DNA from: Sulfurimonas sp.
Lineage (GTDB): Bacteria > Campylobacterota > Campylobacteria > Campylobacterales > Sulfurimonadaceae
Direction of reading: 5' to 3'
Assembly: GCA_021157665.1 (NCBI GenBank)
Contig: JAGGWE010000171.1
Span: forward strand, 1 to 47,075
DNA: 47,075 bases
This document shows positions 1 through 7,641 of the stretch, piece by piece. The position numbers were made by a program, and so were the translations under genes. The notes beneath the pieces are model-generated. The model worked only from the letters and a program-made list of their open reading frames with translations, was not told where the DNA came from and made no database searches. Positions within the stretch are counted from its first letter, which is position 1. Every line of letters starts with the position of its first letter.

Positions 1-740
1 ATGCTTATGCAAATGCAAGAGTACCCCTTAAAATTGTTTGTGGACTTCATTTGTATGGATATAGTCTTGTAGTAAATCCAGATAAAATTAAAAAAGTAGA
101 AGATTTAAATAATCCTAAATTTAATATTGGAGCTGTTAGAGAGGGAAGTGCTGCTGATGGAATGTTTAATATGATGGTTGAAAAATACAATCTTGATCGT
201 TCTATTTATAAACGGGTAAAAAGAATGTCTCCTGCACACCTTCTGCTGGCACTTAAAAACGGGCAACTTGATGCGGTGGTGATGCCTGAGCAGTATCCAA
301 GTATGGCTCAAGAGGCTGGATTTAAAGAGTTAATTAACGCACAAGATGTATGGCCACAAATGCAAGGAAGTGTATTAATTGTAACTCAAAAGTTGTTAAA
401 TGATAATCCAGAAGCGGTTAAAAAACTGGTTCAAATAACCAAAAAAGGAATAAAATTTATTTATTCAAATCCAAAAGAAGCTGTTACTATAGTCAACAAA
501 CATCTCAACATAGAGGGGCAAAAACTCTATCCAGGTCATCTGAAAAAGAAAGGGAAAATAGAAGATGTGCTTACTACAGAAAATAGTATTAGAAATTCAC
601 TTTATAACAAGCTGGTAAATACACATGAAATAGACCCTAAAATGATACAAGAAGCGATTGACAATCTAGCTAGATGGGGGAATATTAAAAAATCATTTCC
701 TGCGAATGAAATTTTAGACTTGAGATTTATTAATGAATAG
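1..740 (+). CDS. NMT1/SsuA-type ABC transporter substrate-binding protein (5' end outside window)
   Basis: This is the C-terminal part of a periplasmic solute-binding protein. The reading frame is open from base 3, so the gene starts before the window and about 245 residues are visible. Segments such as GYSLVVNPDKIKKVEDLNNP, LALKNGQLDAVVMPEQYPSM and LNDNPEAVKKLVQITKKG fit the NMT1/THI5-SsuA fold, where lobe II ends with a helix describing a partner that 'holds back' repeat binding. It overlaps the permease gene by 8 bp, so the two are translationally coupled. Family members bind sulfonates, nitrate-like anions or thiamine precursors. The ModC-like ATPase and ModD downstream raise the possibility of a molybdenum- or cofactor-related ligand, which is an inference from context only. 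The missing N-terminus prevents checking the signal peptide. Confidence 0.8.
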   Translation, partial: AYANARVPLKIVCGLHLYGYSLVVNPDKIKKVEDLNNPKFNIGAVREGSAADGMFNMMVEKYNLDRSIYKRVKRMSPAHLLLALKNGQLDAVVMPEQYPSMAQEAGFKELINAQDVWPQMQGSVLIVTQKLLNDNPEAVKKLVQITKKGIKFIYSNPKEAVTIVNKHLNIEGQKLYPGHLKKKGKIEDVLTTENSIRNSLYNKLVNTHEIDPKMIQEAIDNLARWGNIKKSFPANEILDLRFINE

Positions 741-1500
741 CGAACAAAACAGCTATGCCCCAAAGATAAGAAGTATTTTCTCTGTTTTACTTTTTATTGC
801 CATTTGGGAGTTTTCGGTTCGTTTTGGCTGGATGCCTGGAAATATTTTTTTCCCACCTTTTTCAGAAGTGCTTACTGAAATCTGGGAGATGCTTTTTGAT
901 GATTTGCTTATCGATAGTTATAAAAGCAGTTTAACCCGTGTGATGATAGGATTTTTATTAGGTTCAACAAGTGGAATAGTTCTTGGCGTTTTAATGGGAT
1001 GGAATCAAAAAGTATATGATTGGCTCAAGCCTATTATATCAATACTCTATCCTATACCTGCTTTAGGATGGTTGCCACTTTTAATGTTGCTTATTGGTAT
1101 AAATGAAGTTTTACCTGTCGTGATTATTTTTATTTGTTCTTTTTTTCCTATCGTTTACAATACGGTTAAGGGAATCAAAGAGGTCAAGCCAGAGTTTATT
1201 AATGCAGCAAGGTTACTCGGAGCAAGTGATTTTGTTATATTAAGAAAAGTGGTTATTCCTCAAGCATTACCTTATATCTTTATAGGCTTAAAACTTGAAT
1301 CAGGTGCAGCTTGGAGAACAGTTGTAGCTGCGGAAATGATAGCTATTCCCACAGGAATTGGAGCTTTGATGATGAGAGCTGAAAATTTAATGCGAATAGA
1401 TATCATATTGGTGTGCCTCATCGTTTTATCGGTTATGTGTTTAATTTTTGAGAATTTTTTTAGCTATCTTGAATATAAAATGACAGGAGAATGGAATTAA
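733..1500 (+). CDS. ABC transporter permease, SsuC/TauC/ThiX type
   Basis: Inner-membrane permease of 255 residues with about six hydrophobic segments. The cytoplasmic coupling loop is clear: AARLLGASDFVILRKVVIPQ with the EAA-type Gly, followed by LPYIFIGLKLESGAAWRTVV, which is characteristic of the SsuC/NrtB/TauC subfamily of BPD_transp_1 permeases. The start overlaps the end of the binding-protein gene by 8 bp. The ATPase gene follows after 1 bp, so the three form one transport unit. The substrate cannot be read from the permease sequence. Confidence 0.88.
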   Translation: MNSEQNSYAPKIRSIFSVLLFIAIWEFSVRFGWMPGNIFFPPFSEVLTEIWEMLFDDLLIDSYKSSLTRVMIGFLLGSTSGIVLGVLMGWNQKVYDWLKPIISILYPIPALGWLPLLMLLIGINEVLPVVIIFICSFFPIVYNTVKGIKEVKPEFINAARLLGASDFVILRKVVIPQALPYIFIGLKLESGAAWRTVVAAEMIAIPTGIGALMMRAENLMRIDIILVCLIVLSVMCLIFENFFSYLEYKMTGEWN

Positions 1501-1501
1501 C

Positions 1502-2554
1502 ATGGTCAATATAGAATTAAAAAATATTAGTAATTATAATTGCAAAAACATCAATCTTAGCATAGAAGATGGAGAAATGATGGTACTTATTGGGCAAACT
1601 GGAGCCGGTAAAACAACTATATTAAATGTTATCTCTGGTCTAGCACCATACGAAGGTTCTGTCTATTTTAATGGAACTTGTATGGACAATATCTCACCTG
1701 CAAAAAGAGATGTAGGCTATTTATTTCAATCCTTTGCCCTATTCCCAAATTTAACTGTTAGAGAAAATATATCTTTTGGATTAGAAGTAAAGGATTTTGA
1801 CAAAAATCAAATTAATAAAAGAGTAAATGAGCTAATCTCTTTACTTGGAATTGAGCATATAACACATAGATATCCAAAAGGACTTAGTGGAGGAGAAAAG
1901 CAAAGAGTAGCCTTTGCTAGAACACTAGCAACAAATCCAAAAATTTTGCTTCTTGATGAGCCATTTAGTAATCTTGATCCAAGAACTGCAAATATTCTTC
2001 GTAATGAAATGAGGAATTTGCAAAAAGAATTAAATATTACTACTATTTTCGTTACACACAATCAAAAAGAAGCATTTGAATTGGCCGATAGAGTTGCAGT
2101 AATAAAAAATGGGATTATAGAACAAGTAAGTAAGCCTATGGATATTCTTTTCAATCCCCAAACCCAATCAGTTCATCATCTTTTAGGTTCCCCGACTATT
2201 TTAAAATGTGATAAGATAAAAGAGCTTGATTTTGGACTTGCCAAAGTTACTTGTGGTTCTCTTAGTCTTATTGTAATTAATGATGGAAAACCATTTGATA
2301 AAGTGGCTATTTTATCCCATGAAATACGCTTGTCAAAATATCCTATAGATAGTGTTATACCCAATAAATTTAAAGCAAAACTAATAGATATAACTATTGT
2401 TAACAAATCAATAGTTCAAATAGTTGTGGAAGCAGAAGAGACAAAGTTAACAATAGAACTATCAAAAACAAATTGGAATCAATTAGGAATCGGGATATCT
2501 GAAAATATACATATAGCTATACCTTTTGGTTCTATTATTACTCCAACTAAATAA
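1502..2554 (+). CDS. ABC transporter ATPase, molybdate/tungstate (ModC/WtpC) type with C-terminal TOBE-like region
   Basis: ATP-binding subunit of 350 residues. Walker A is GQTGAGKTT (about residues 32-40), the Q-loop is FQSFALFPNL, the signature is LSGGEKQR, Walker B is ILLLDEPFSNLD and the switch His lies in FVTHNQKEAF. SsuB-type ATPases normally end near 250 residues, but this protein has about 115 extra residues resembling the TOBE/Mop domain of ModC, WtpC and PotA proteins. Its partner genes are an SsuA-like binding protein and an SsuC-like permease, so the unit mixes two transporter subclasses. It is followed after 8 bp by modD, and the complete modABC operon with its own ATPase lies further downstream. 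Confidence 0.85.
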   Translation: MVNIELKNISNYNCKNINLSIEDGEMMVLIGQTGAGKTTILNVISGLAPYEGSVYFNGTCMDNISPAKRDVGYLFQSFALFPNLTVRENISFGLEVKDFDKNQINKRVNELISLLGIEHITHRYPKGLSGGEKQRVAFARTLATNPKILLLDEPFSNLDPRTANILRNEMRNLQKELNITTIFVTHNQKEAFELADRVAVIKNGIIEQVSKPMDILFNPQTQSVHHLLGSPTILKCDKIKELDFGLAKVTCGSLSLIVINDGKPFDKVAILSHEIRLSKYPIDSVIPNKFKAKLIDITIVNKSIVQIVVEAEETKLTIELSKTNWNQLGIGISENIHIAIPFGSIITPTK

Positions 2555-2562
2555 GGAAAAAA

Positions 2563-3411
2563 ATGTTTAATCTAAATGACAATGAATTGTTAGAATATAT
2601 AAAAGAGGATTTAGCCTATTTTGATTTAACTACTTATCTTCAAGATAGTAGTGATAAAAAAGCAAAGATAGATATATATACGAGAGAAGATATAATAGTA
2701 TCTTGCTCTGAAGAAGCTTCAAGAATAGTAGAACTTCTTGGATGTAAGGTTGATTTTGTTATCCCATCAAAACAAAAAGTAAAAACAGGTGAAATTATTT
2801 TATCTTTTAGTGGAGATTATGAAAAAGTTCATCAAGCTTGGAGATCTTCACAGGTAATCTTAGAATATAGTTGTAAAATAGCAACTTTTACTTATGAAAT
2901 GAAACAAGAGATTCAAAAAACTAACAATAATTGCGAACTATTAACAACTCGTAAAACATTTCCACTTTCTAAAAAGTTTTGTATTAAATCTATTATGATT
3001 GGAGGTGCAATGCCCCATCGTTTAGGACTAAGTGAAACAATTTTATTTTTTCCTCATCATAGAGTTATTTATAAAGATAATAATTCATTTTATAAAGCTA
3101 TTAATGAATTTAAAATAAAAGCACCAGAGAAAAAAATTGTAGTAGAGTCAAAAGATTTTGAGGATACTGTAATGTTAATGAAAAATGGTGCAGATGTAAT
3201 ACAAATGGATAAAGTTAATATTTTACTTTTAAATAAAGTAATAAAATATAAAAATCAAAAATTTCCATATATAAAAATATTAGCAGCAGGTGGAATTAAT
3301 AAAGCAAATGCTAAAGAATTTGCACGAACAAATGTTGATGCTATCGTTACAAGTAGCGTATATTCTTGTGGTATGGCAAATTTGGGTACTAAAATTGAAC
3401 TTTTACACTAA
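2563..3411 (+). CDS. modD: ModD protein, quinolinate phosphoribosyltransferase-like
   Basis: This 282-residue protein belongs to the nicotinate-nucleotide pyrophosphorylase (NadC) superfamily, ModD branch. It has the N-terminal domain starting EYIKEDLAYFDLTTYLQ, the TTRKTFPLSKKFCIKSIMIGG segment corresponding to the phosphate-binding Arg/Lys region of NadC, and the barrel strands VESKDFEDTVMLMKNGADVIQMDK and ILAAGGINKANAKEFA. ModD genes are known beside molybdate transporter genes, for example in Rhodobacter, but their biochemical role is not established. The Shine-Dalgarno AAGGA precedes the ATG. It lies between the two ABC systems, so it could serve either. Confidence 0.85.
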   Translation: MFNLNDNELLEYIKEDLAYFDLTTYLQDSSDKKAKIDIYTREDIIVSCSEEASRIVELLGCKVDFVIPSKQKVKTGEIILSFSGDYEKVHQAWRSSQVILEYSCKIATFTYEMKQEIQKTNNNCELLTTRKTFPLSKKFCIKSIMIGGAMPHRLGLSETILFFPHHRVIYKDNNSFYKAINEFKIKAPEKKIVVESKDFEDTVMLMKNGADVIQMDKVNILLLNKVIKYKNQKFPYIKILAAGGINKANAKEFARTNVDAIVTSSVYSCGMANLGTKIELLH

Positions 3412-3436
3412 AGTAAAAAGAATTATTGAAATTTGG

Positions 3437-3442
3437 TATAAT
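3437..3442 (+). promoter_or_regulatory. Probable sigma-70 -10 box for the modA operon
   Basis: TATAAT preceded by TTGG lies in the 60-bp gap between modD and modA, 30 bp before the modA ATG. AGGAG follows 7 bp before the start codon. No -35 box is evident, which is usual in Campylobacterota promoters. The bases TTGG and CCAA flank the hexamer symmetrically, which could allow a repressor to bind, but no canonical ModE box is seen. Confidence 0.5.
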
Positions 3443-3471
3443 CACCAAAACATTTAAATACAGGAGTTAAA

Positions 3472-4230
3472 ATGTTAAAAAAATTAATCATTATTAGTTT
3501 ATTCATAAATACTTATCTATTTGCAGGAGTTATAAATATAGCAGTCGCTGCAAATGTTAGTTATGCAATAGAGGATTTAAAAAAAGAGTTCAATAAACTT
3601 CATCCTGATATAAAAGTTAGAGTTACACTTGGTAGTAGTGGGAAACTAACTGCTCAAATAAAAAATGGAGCACCCTACCAACTTTTTATGGCAGCAAATA
3701 TGAGATACCCTCAAGCTTTATATGCTGATGGAATCGCTATCAGTAAACCTATTGTATATGCACAAGGAACTCTTGCTTATCTTAGCAACAAAAAACAAGA
3801 TTTTTCAAAAGGTATAATAATAATTAAAAATTCAAACATAGATAAAATAGCAATAGCAAATCCAAAAACAGCACCCTATGGTAAGGCAGCAATTGAAGCT
3901 ATAAAAAATAGTGGTATTTATGGTGATGTAAAGAAAAAATTTGTTTATGCAGAATCAATTTCCCAAACTGTCTCTTATACCGTAACAGCTACCGACATAG
4001 GATTCATCGCTAAATCTTCACTTTATTCTCCACATATGTCTAAATACAAAGAGGGTATTAACTGGGCAGAAGTAGATTCTAAATTATATACACCTATAAA
4101 TCAAGGTATCGTAATACTTAAAAATGCTAAAGAAAATGATGAAGTAAAAGCATTTTATACTTTTATATTAAGTGCTAAAGCAAAAAAAATATTGGATAAT
4201 TTTGGGTATTTAACTAAAGGCTTACAATGA
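3472..4230 (+). CDS. modA: Molybdate ABC transporter substrate-binding protein ModA
   Basis: Periplasmic molybdate-binding protein of 252 residues with signal peptide MLKKLIIISLFINTYLFAG. The mature start has the ModA pattern: AANVSYAIEDLKKEF, then LGSSGKLTAQIKNGAPYQLF with the Ser residues that hold the oxyanion, then FMAANMRYPQAL, IANPKTAPYGKAAIEA and SYTVTATDIGFIAKSS. The length is normal for ModA. It begins an operon with a promoter of its own and overlaps the molbindin gene by 4 bp (ATGA). Confidence 0.93.
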   Translation: MLKKLIIISLFINTYLFAGVINIAVAANVSYAIEDLKKEFNKLHPDIKVRVTLGSSGKLTAQIKNGAPYQLFMAANMRYPQALYADGIAISKPIVYAQGTLAYLSNKKQDFSKGIIIIKNSNIDKIAIANPKTAPYGKAAIEAIKNSGIYGDVKKKFVYAESISQTVSYTVTATDIGFIAKSSLYSPHMSKYKEGINWAEVDSKLYTPINQGIVILKNAKENDEVKAFYTFILSAKAKKILDNFGYLTKGLQ

Positions 4231-4628
4231 GTAATATTATAGCAACAGTATCAAAAATTCAAAATTGTGATAATTTACACTTAGTAGAATTCAACTTTAA
4301 TAATCAATCTTTATCTATGGTTAGTTTAGAATTAAATAAAAAAATAAAAATAGGAACACAAGTAAAATTGGTTATAAAACCATCGCATATAACAATAGCA
4401 AAAAACTTTACTGGAGATATTAGCTATTCAAACAAACTAGATTCTACGATAGTATCTATAGAAAATGGTAGACTTTTAAGCAGTGTTAAACTAGATTTTT
4501 TCAATACTACTTTGGAATCAATCATCACTCACACTGCATCACAAAAAATGAATTTACAAGTCGGTGATAAAGTTATAGCCTTCATAAAAGAGAGTGAATT
4601 ATCGATAAGTGAAATTATAGATGCTTGA
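4227..4628 (+). CDS. Di-Mop (tandem TOBE) molybdate-binding protein, molbindin-like
   Basis: This small cytoplasmic protein of 133 residues appears to consist of two tandem Mop/TOBE domains, roughly residues 5-65 and 70-130, each with the pattern of a short beta barrel and a segment of the type VKLVIKPSHITIA or DKVIAFIKESELSIS. Di-Mop proteins such as ModG store or buffer molybdate in the cytoplasm and can also form part of ModE-type regulators. No DNA-binding domain is present, so storage or homeostasis is more likely than regulation. It is translationally coupled at both ends: 4 bp overlap with modA and 8 bp overlap with modB. Confidence 0.75.
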   Translation: MSNIIATVSKIQNCDNLHLVEFNFNNQSLSMVSLELNKKIKIGTQVKLVIKPSHITIAKNFTGDISYSNKLDSTIVSIENGRLLSSVKLDFFNTTLESIITHTASQKMNLQVGDKVIAFIKESELSISEIIDA

Positions 4629-5322
4629 GATAATTTCAACATTAGAATTTGAACCATTTTTACTATCTTTTAAACTTGCTTCTATTACTACTTTAATTTT
4701 ATTTATTTTATGTCTGCCATTAGCTTGGTATCTATCACAAACAAAATCAAAATCAAAGCCATTTTTAGAAGCTATTACAGCTTTACCGATTGTATTACCT
4801 CCATCAGTATTAGGATTTTATATTCTTTTTGCCTTATCTCAAAATTCACCGATTGGAATTTTCTTCGATGAATATTTTGATGTAAAACTTGTATTTAATT
4901 TTCCTGGACTTGTTGTAGCAAGTTGTTTTTACTCACTTCCTTTTATGATTCAACCACTCCAAAGTGGTTTTGAAAATATAAATAAAAATATGCTTGAAGC
5001 ATCATATGTATCAGGGAAAAGTAAATTTCAAACAATTTTTAAAGTAGCTTTACCAAATATAAAACCGGCATTAATGACAGCTATTATTGTAACCTTTGCT
5101 CATACTGTTGGGGAATTTGGAGTTGTTTTAATGGTAGGTGGAAGTATCCCTAATGAAACAAAAGTAGCATCAGTTGCTATTTATGAGATGGTTGAAATTA
5201 TGGATTATACAAGTGCTCATATATATAGTGCCATTATGCTAATAATTAGCTTTTTAGTACTACTTAGTGTATATATCTTTAATCATAAACAAAACAATAA
5301 ATTTAGTGGGTTACAAAAATGA
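4621..5322 (+). CDS. modB: Molybdate ABC transporter permease ModB
   Basis: Inner-membrane permease of 233 residues, the usual ModB length, with about five membrane segments. Typical ModB stretches are ALPIVLPPSVLGFYILFAL near residues 53-72 and the coupling loop EASYVSGKSKFQTIFKVALP, followed by TFAHTVGEFGVVLMVGGSIP, which is a signature of molybdate permeases. It overlaps modC by 4 bp. Confidence 0.93.
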   Translation: MLEIISTLEFEPFLLSFKLASITTLILFILCLPLAWYLSQTKSKSKPFLEAITALPIVLPPSVLGFYILFALSQNSPIGIFFDEYFDVKLVFNFPGLVVASCFYSLPFMIQPLQSGFENINKNMLEASYVSGKSKFQTIFKVALPNIKPALMTAIIVTFAHTVGEFGVVLMVGGSIPNETKVASVAIYEMVEIMDYTSAHIYSAIMLIISFLVLLSVYIFNHKQNNKFSGLQK

Positions 5323-6179
5323 TAAAAATAAATATTAATAAAAAACTCCATGGAAGTAATGGGGAGATGGATTTAAATATAGATATTGAGATAAAAGATA
5401 ATGATTTTGTAGCTTTAGCTGGAGAGAGTGGAAGTGGGAAAACAACACTTTTAAGAATTCTAGCAGGACTTGAAGAGGTAAAAGGGACAATAAAAATAGG
5501 CGATAAAATTTGGCTTAATGATAAAATAAATCTTCCACCTCAAAAAAGAGAAATCGGTTTTGTATTTCAAGATTATGCACTTTTTCCAAATATGAGTGTT
5601 GAAGAAAATCTACTTTTTGTAAATAAAGATAAAAAAATGGCAAATCATCTACTAAATATTACAGAACTTACTAAACTAAAAAAACGACTCCCAAATACAC
5701 TTAGTGGTGGACAAAAACAAAGAGTGAGTTTATGTAGAGCCTTGATGAATAAACCTAAGTTATTACTTATGGATGAACCATTATCTGCTCTTGATCCAAG
5801 CATGAGAACAAAACTACAAAATGAAATTTTAACACTTCATAAAGAATTTGGAACAACAACCATAATGGTAAGTCATGACCCAAGTGAAATTTATAGACTT
5901 AGTAATCGTGTTTTAGTTTTAAACCAAGGAAAAATTATAAATGATGGAAAACCAAAAGATGTACTACTTAGAACAACTGGTTCACAAAAGTTCTCTTTTG
6001 AGGGAGAACTTTTAGATATAAAAAAAGTTGATGTAATTTACATCGCTATCATATCGATAGGTCAACAATTAGTTGAAATAGTAGTTACGGCTGAAGAAAC
6101 AAAAAACCTAACTATAGGCGATATTGTTAATGTTAGCACAAAAGCATTTAACCCAACTATCACCTATAAAAAAAACTAA
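5319..6179 (+). CDS. modC: Molybdate ABC transporter ATPase ModC
   Basis: ATPase of 286 residues with Walker A GESGSGKTT, Q-loop FQDYALFPNM, signature LSGGQKQR, Walker B LLLMDEPLSALD and switch His in MVSHDPSEI. It is shorter than E. coli ModC (about 350 residues). The C-terminus holds only one TOBE-like unit, about residues 225-286, which matches the presence of a separate di-Mop protein in the same operon. The stop codon directly abuts the convergent gltD gene, leaving no spacer. Confidence 0.92.
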   Translation: MIKININKKLHGSNGEMDLNIDIEIKDNDFVALAGESGSGKTTLLRILAGLEEVKGTIKIGDKIWLNDKINLPPQKREIGFVFQDYALFPNMSVEENLLFVNKDKKMANHLLNITELTKLKKRLPNTLSGGQKQRVSLCRALMNKPKLLLMDEPLSALDPSMRTKLQNEILTLHKEFGTTTIMVSHDPSEIYRLSNRVLVLNQGKIINDGKPKDVLLRTTGSQKFSFEGELLDIKKVDVIYIAIISIGQQLVEIVVTAEETKNLTIGDIVNVSTKAFNPTITYKKN

Positions 6180-6200
6180 TTAAATCTCACAAAGAGATTT
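6168..6200 (-). terminator. Probable terminator of the gltBD operon
   Basis: On the minus strand AAATCTC and GAGATTT form a 7-bp stem (6182-6200) overlapping the gltD stop codon. A run of eight T residues follows six bases later, read from 6175 to 6168. The gap between stem and T run makes it a weak candidate. The A run lies inside the end of modC on the opposite strand. Confidence 0.4.
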
Positions 6201-7640
6201 ATCTCTTGAATTTAACATAGTTTTTGAGTTAGTTAGATACTCATCTACTTCTATCGCACACTCACGACCCTCATAAATTGCCCATACAACTAGAGATTGT
6301 CCTCTTCGGCTATCTCCTGCACTAAATACTCCATCAACTGATGTTGCAAATCCTGTTGTTTTAATATTGCTTCTCTCATCTGTATCAAGACTCAACTCTT
6401 TTATAACATCATCTTGTAATGGTCCTAAAAATCCCATAGCTAAAAGTACTAAGTCTGCTTTTAGTACAAACTCACTCCCCTCTATCTCTTTAAACCCTCT
6501 ACCTTCCCACTCAATTTTTGCACAGTTAATCCCAGTAACATTTCCATTCTCATCTTTTATAAATGATTTTGAAAGTATATTGAAATCCATTTCACAACCC
6601 TCAGCCTGAGAAGTTGAAAGCTTAAAGACTCTTGGATAAGTTGGCCAAGGCATATCCTCTGTTCTCTCTAGTGGAGCTTTTGGCATTAACTCTATCTGAG
6701 TTACACTCTTCGCTCCCTGACGGATAGAGTTTCCAACACAGTCACTACCAGTATCTCCACCACCTATTACAACAACATGTTTATCCGTTGCCAAAATAGA
6801 TTCTTCATCAGAAAAACTCTCACCCTCAACTCTTGAGTTGCTTTGAGATAAAAATTCCATAGCAAAATGGATATTGTTTGCATCACGATTATCTATCGGT
6901 AAATCTCTAGGATTTCCAGCACCAGTTGAGATTATAACTGCATCATTTGAGTTTTGTAATTCACTTAAAGGAATATCTACACCAATATTTGCATCAGTTA
7001 TAAACTTCACACCCTCTTGGCTCATCAAATCAACTCTTCTTTGAACAACATCTTTTTTATCTAATTTAAAGTTAGGAATTCCGTATCTTACAAGACCACC
7101 GATACGACTATCTTTTTCATATACTGTTACATTATGTCCAGCTTTATTTAACTGATTTGCAGCTGAGAGTCCTGCTGGTCCACTACCAACAACAGCAACA
7201 TTTTTACCCGTCTGTCTCTTTGGTATTTGTGGTTTCATCCAACCTTTTTTATAAGCTTTTTCTATTATAGAATACTCTATATTTTTAATCCCAACAGCAG
7301 TTTCATTCATCCCAAGTACACATGCCGTCTCACAAATTGCTGGACAGACACGACCAGTAAACTCTGGAAAGTTATTTGTACTCATCAAAGTTCTAAAAGC
7401 ATTTTCCCATTTTCCACGATAAACTTGATCATTAAATTGAGGTATAAGATTTCCTAGTGGACAACCAAAACTAGAGTGACAAAATGGCACTCCACACTCC
7501 ATACATCTGGCACCCTGTTCCTCCATATCTTCTTTTGAAAGTGGAGTTGTAAATTCATTATAGTGCTTAATTCTATCTTCTGGTACCTCTAGTGTAAAGT
7601 TTTTTCTATTATAATCTTTAAATCCTGTTACTTTTCCCAT
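6180..7640 (-). CDS. gltD: Glutamate synthase (NADPH) small subunit
   Basis: FAD-dependent beta subunit of 486 residues that passes electrons from NADPH through Fe-S clusters to the large subunit. The N-terminal cysteines are visible in CMECGVPFCHSSFGCPLGN and in RVCPAICETACVLG. The FAD Rossmann motif is VAVVGSGPAGLSAA and the NADPH motif is VVVIGGGDTGSDC. The C-terminal GVFSAGDSRRGQSLVVWAI is the conserved FAD end. It follows gltB by 1 bp in the same operon. Confidence 0.96.
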   Translation of the reverse strand: MGKVTGFKDYNRKNFTLEVPEDRIKHYNEFTTPLSKEDMEEQGARCMECGVPFCHSSFGCPLGNLIPQFNDQVYRGKWENAFRTLMSTNNFPEFTGRVCPAICETACVLGMNETAVGIKNIEYSIIEKAYKKGWMKPQIPKRQTGKNVAVVGSGPAGLSAANQLNKAGHNVTVYEKDSRIGGLVRYGIPNFKLDKKDVVQRRVDLMSQEGVKFITDANIGVDIPLSELQNSNDAVIISTGAGNPRDLPIDNRDANNIHFAMEFLSQSNSRVEGESFSDEESILATDKHVVVIGGGDTGSDCVGNSIRQGAKSVTQIELMPKAPLERTEDMPWPTYPRVFKLSTSQAEGCEMDFNILSKSFIKDENGNVTGINCAKIEWEGRGFKEIEGSEFVLKADLVLLAMGFLGPLQDDVIKELSLDTDERSNIKTTGFATSVDGVFSAGDSRRGQSLVVWAIYEGRECAIEVDEYLTNSKTMLNSRDKSLCEI

Positions 7641-7641
7641 C

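Noticed and set aside
3437..3450. A ModE operator at the modA promoter.
   Set aside because: There is local symmetry (TTGG...CCAA) but not the known ModE box, and no modE gene is in the window.
6182..6200. Bidirectional terminator for both modC and gltBD.
   Set aside because: A T run follows the stem only on the minus strand. On the plus strand no U tract follows, so only the gltBD call is kept.
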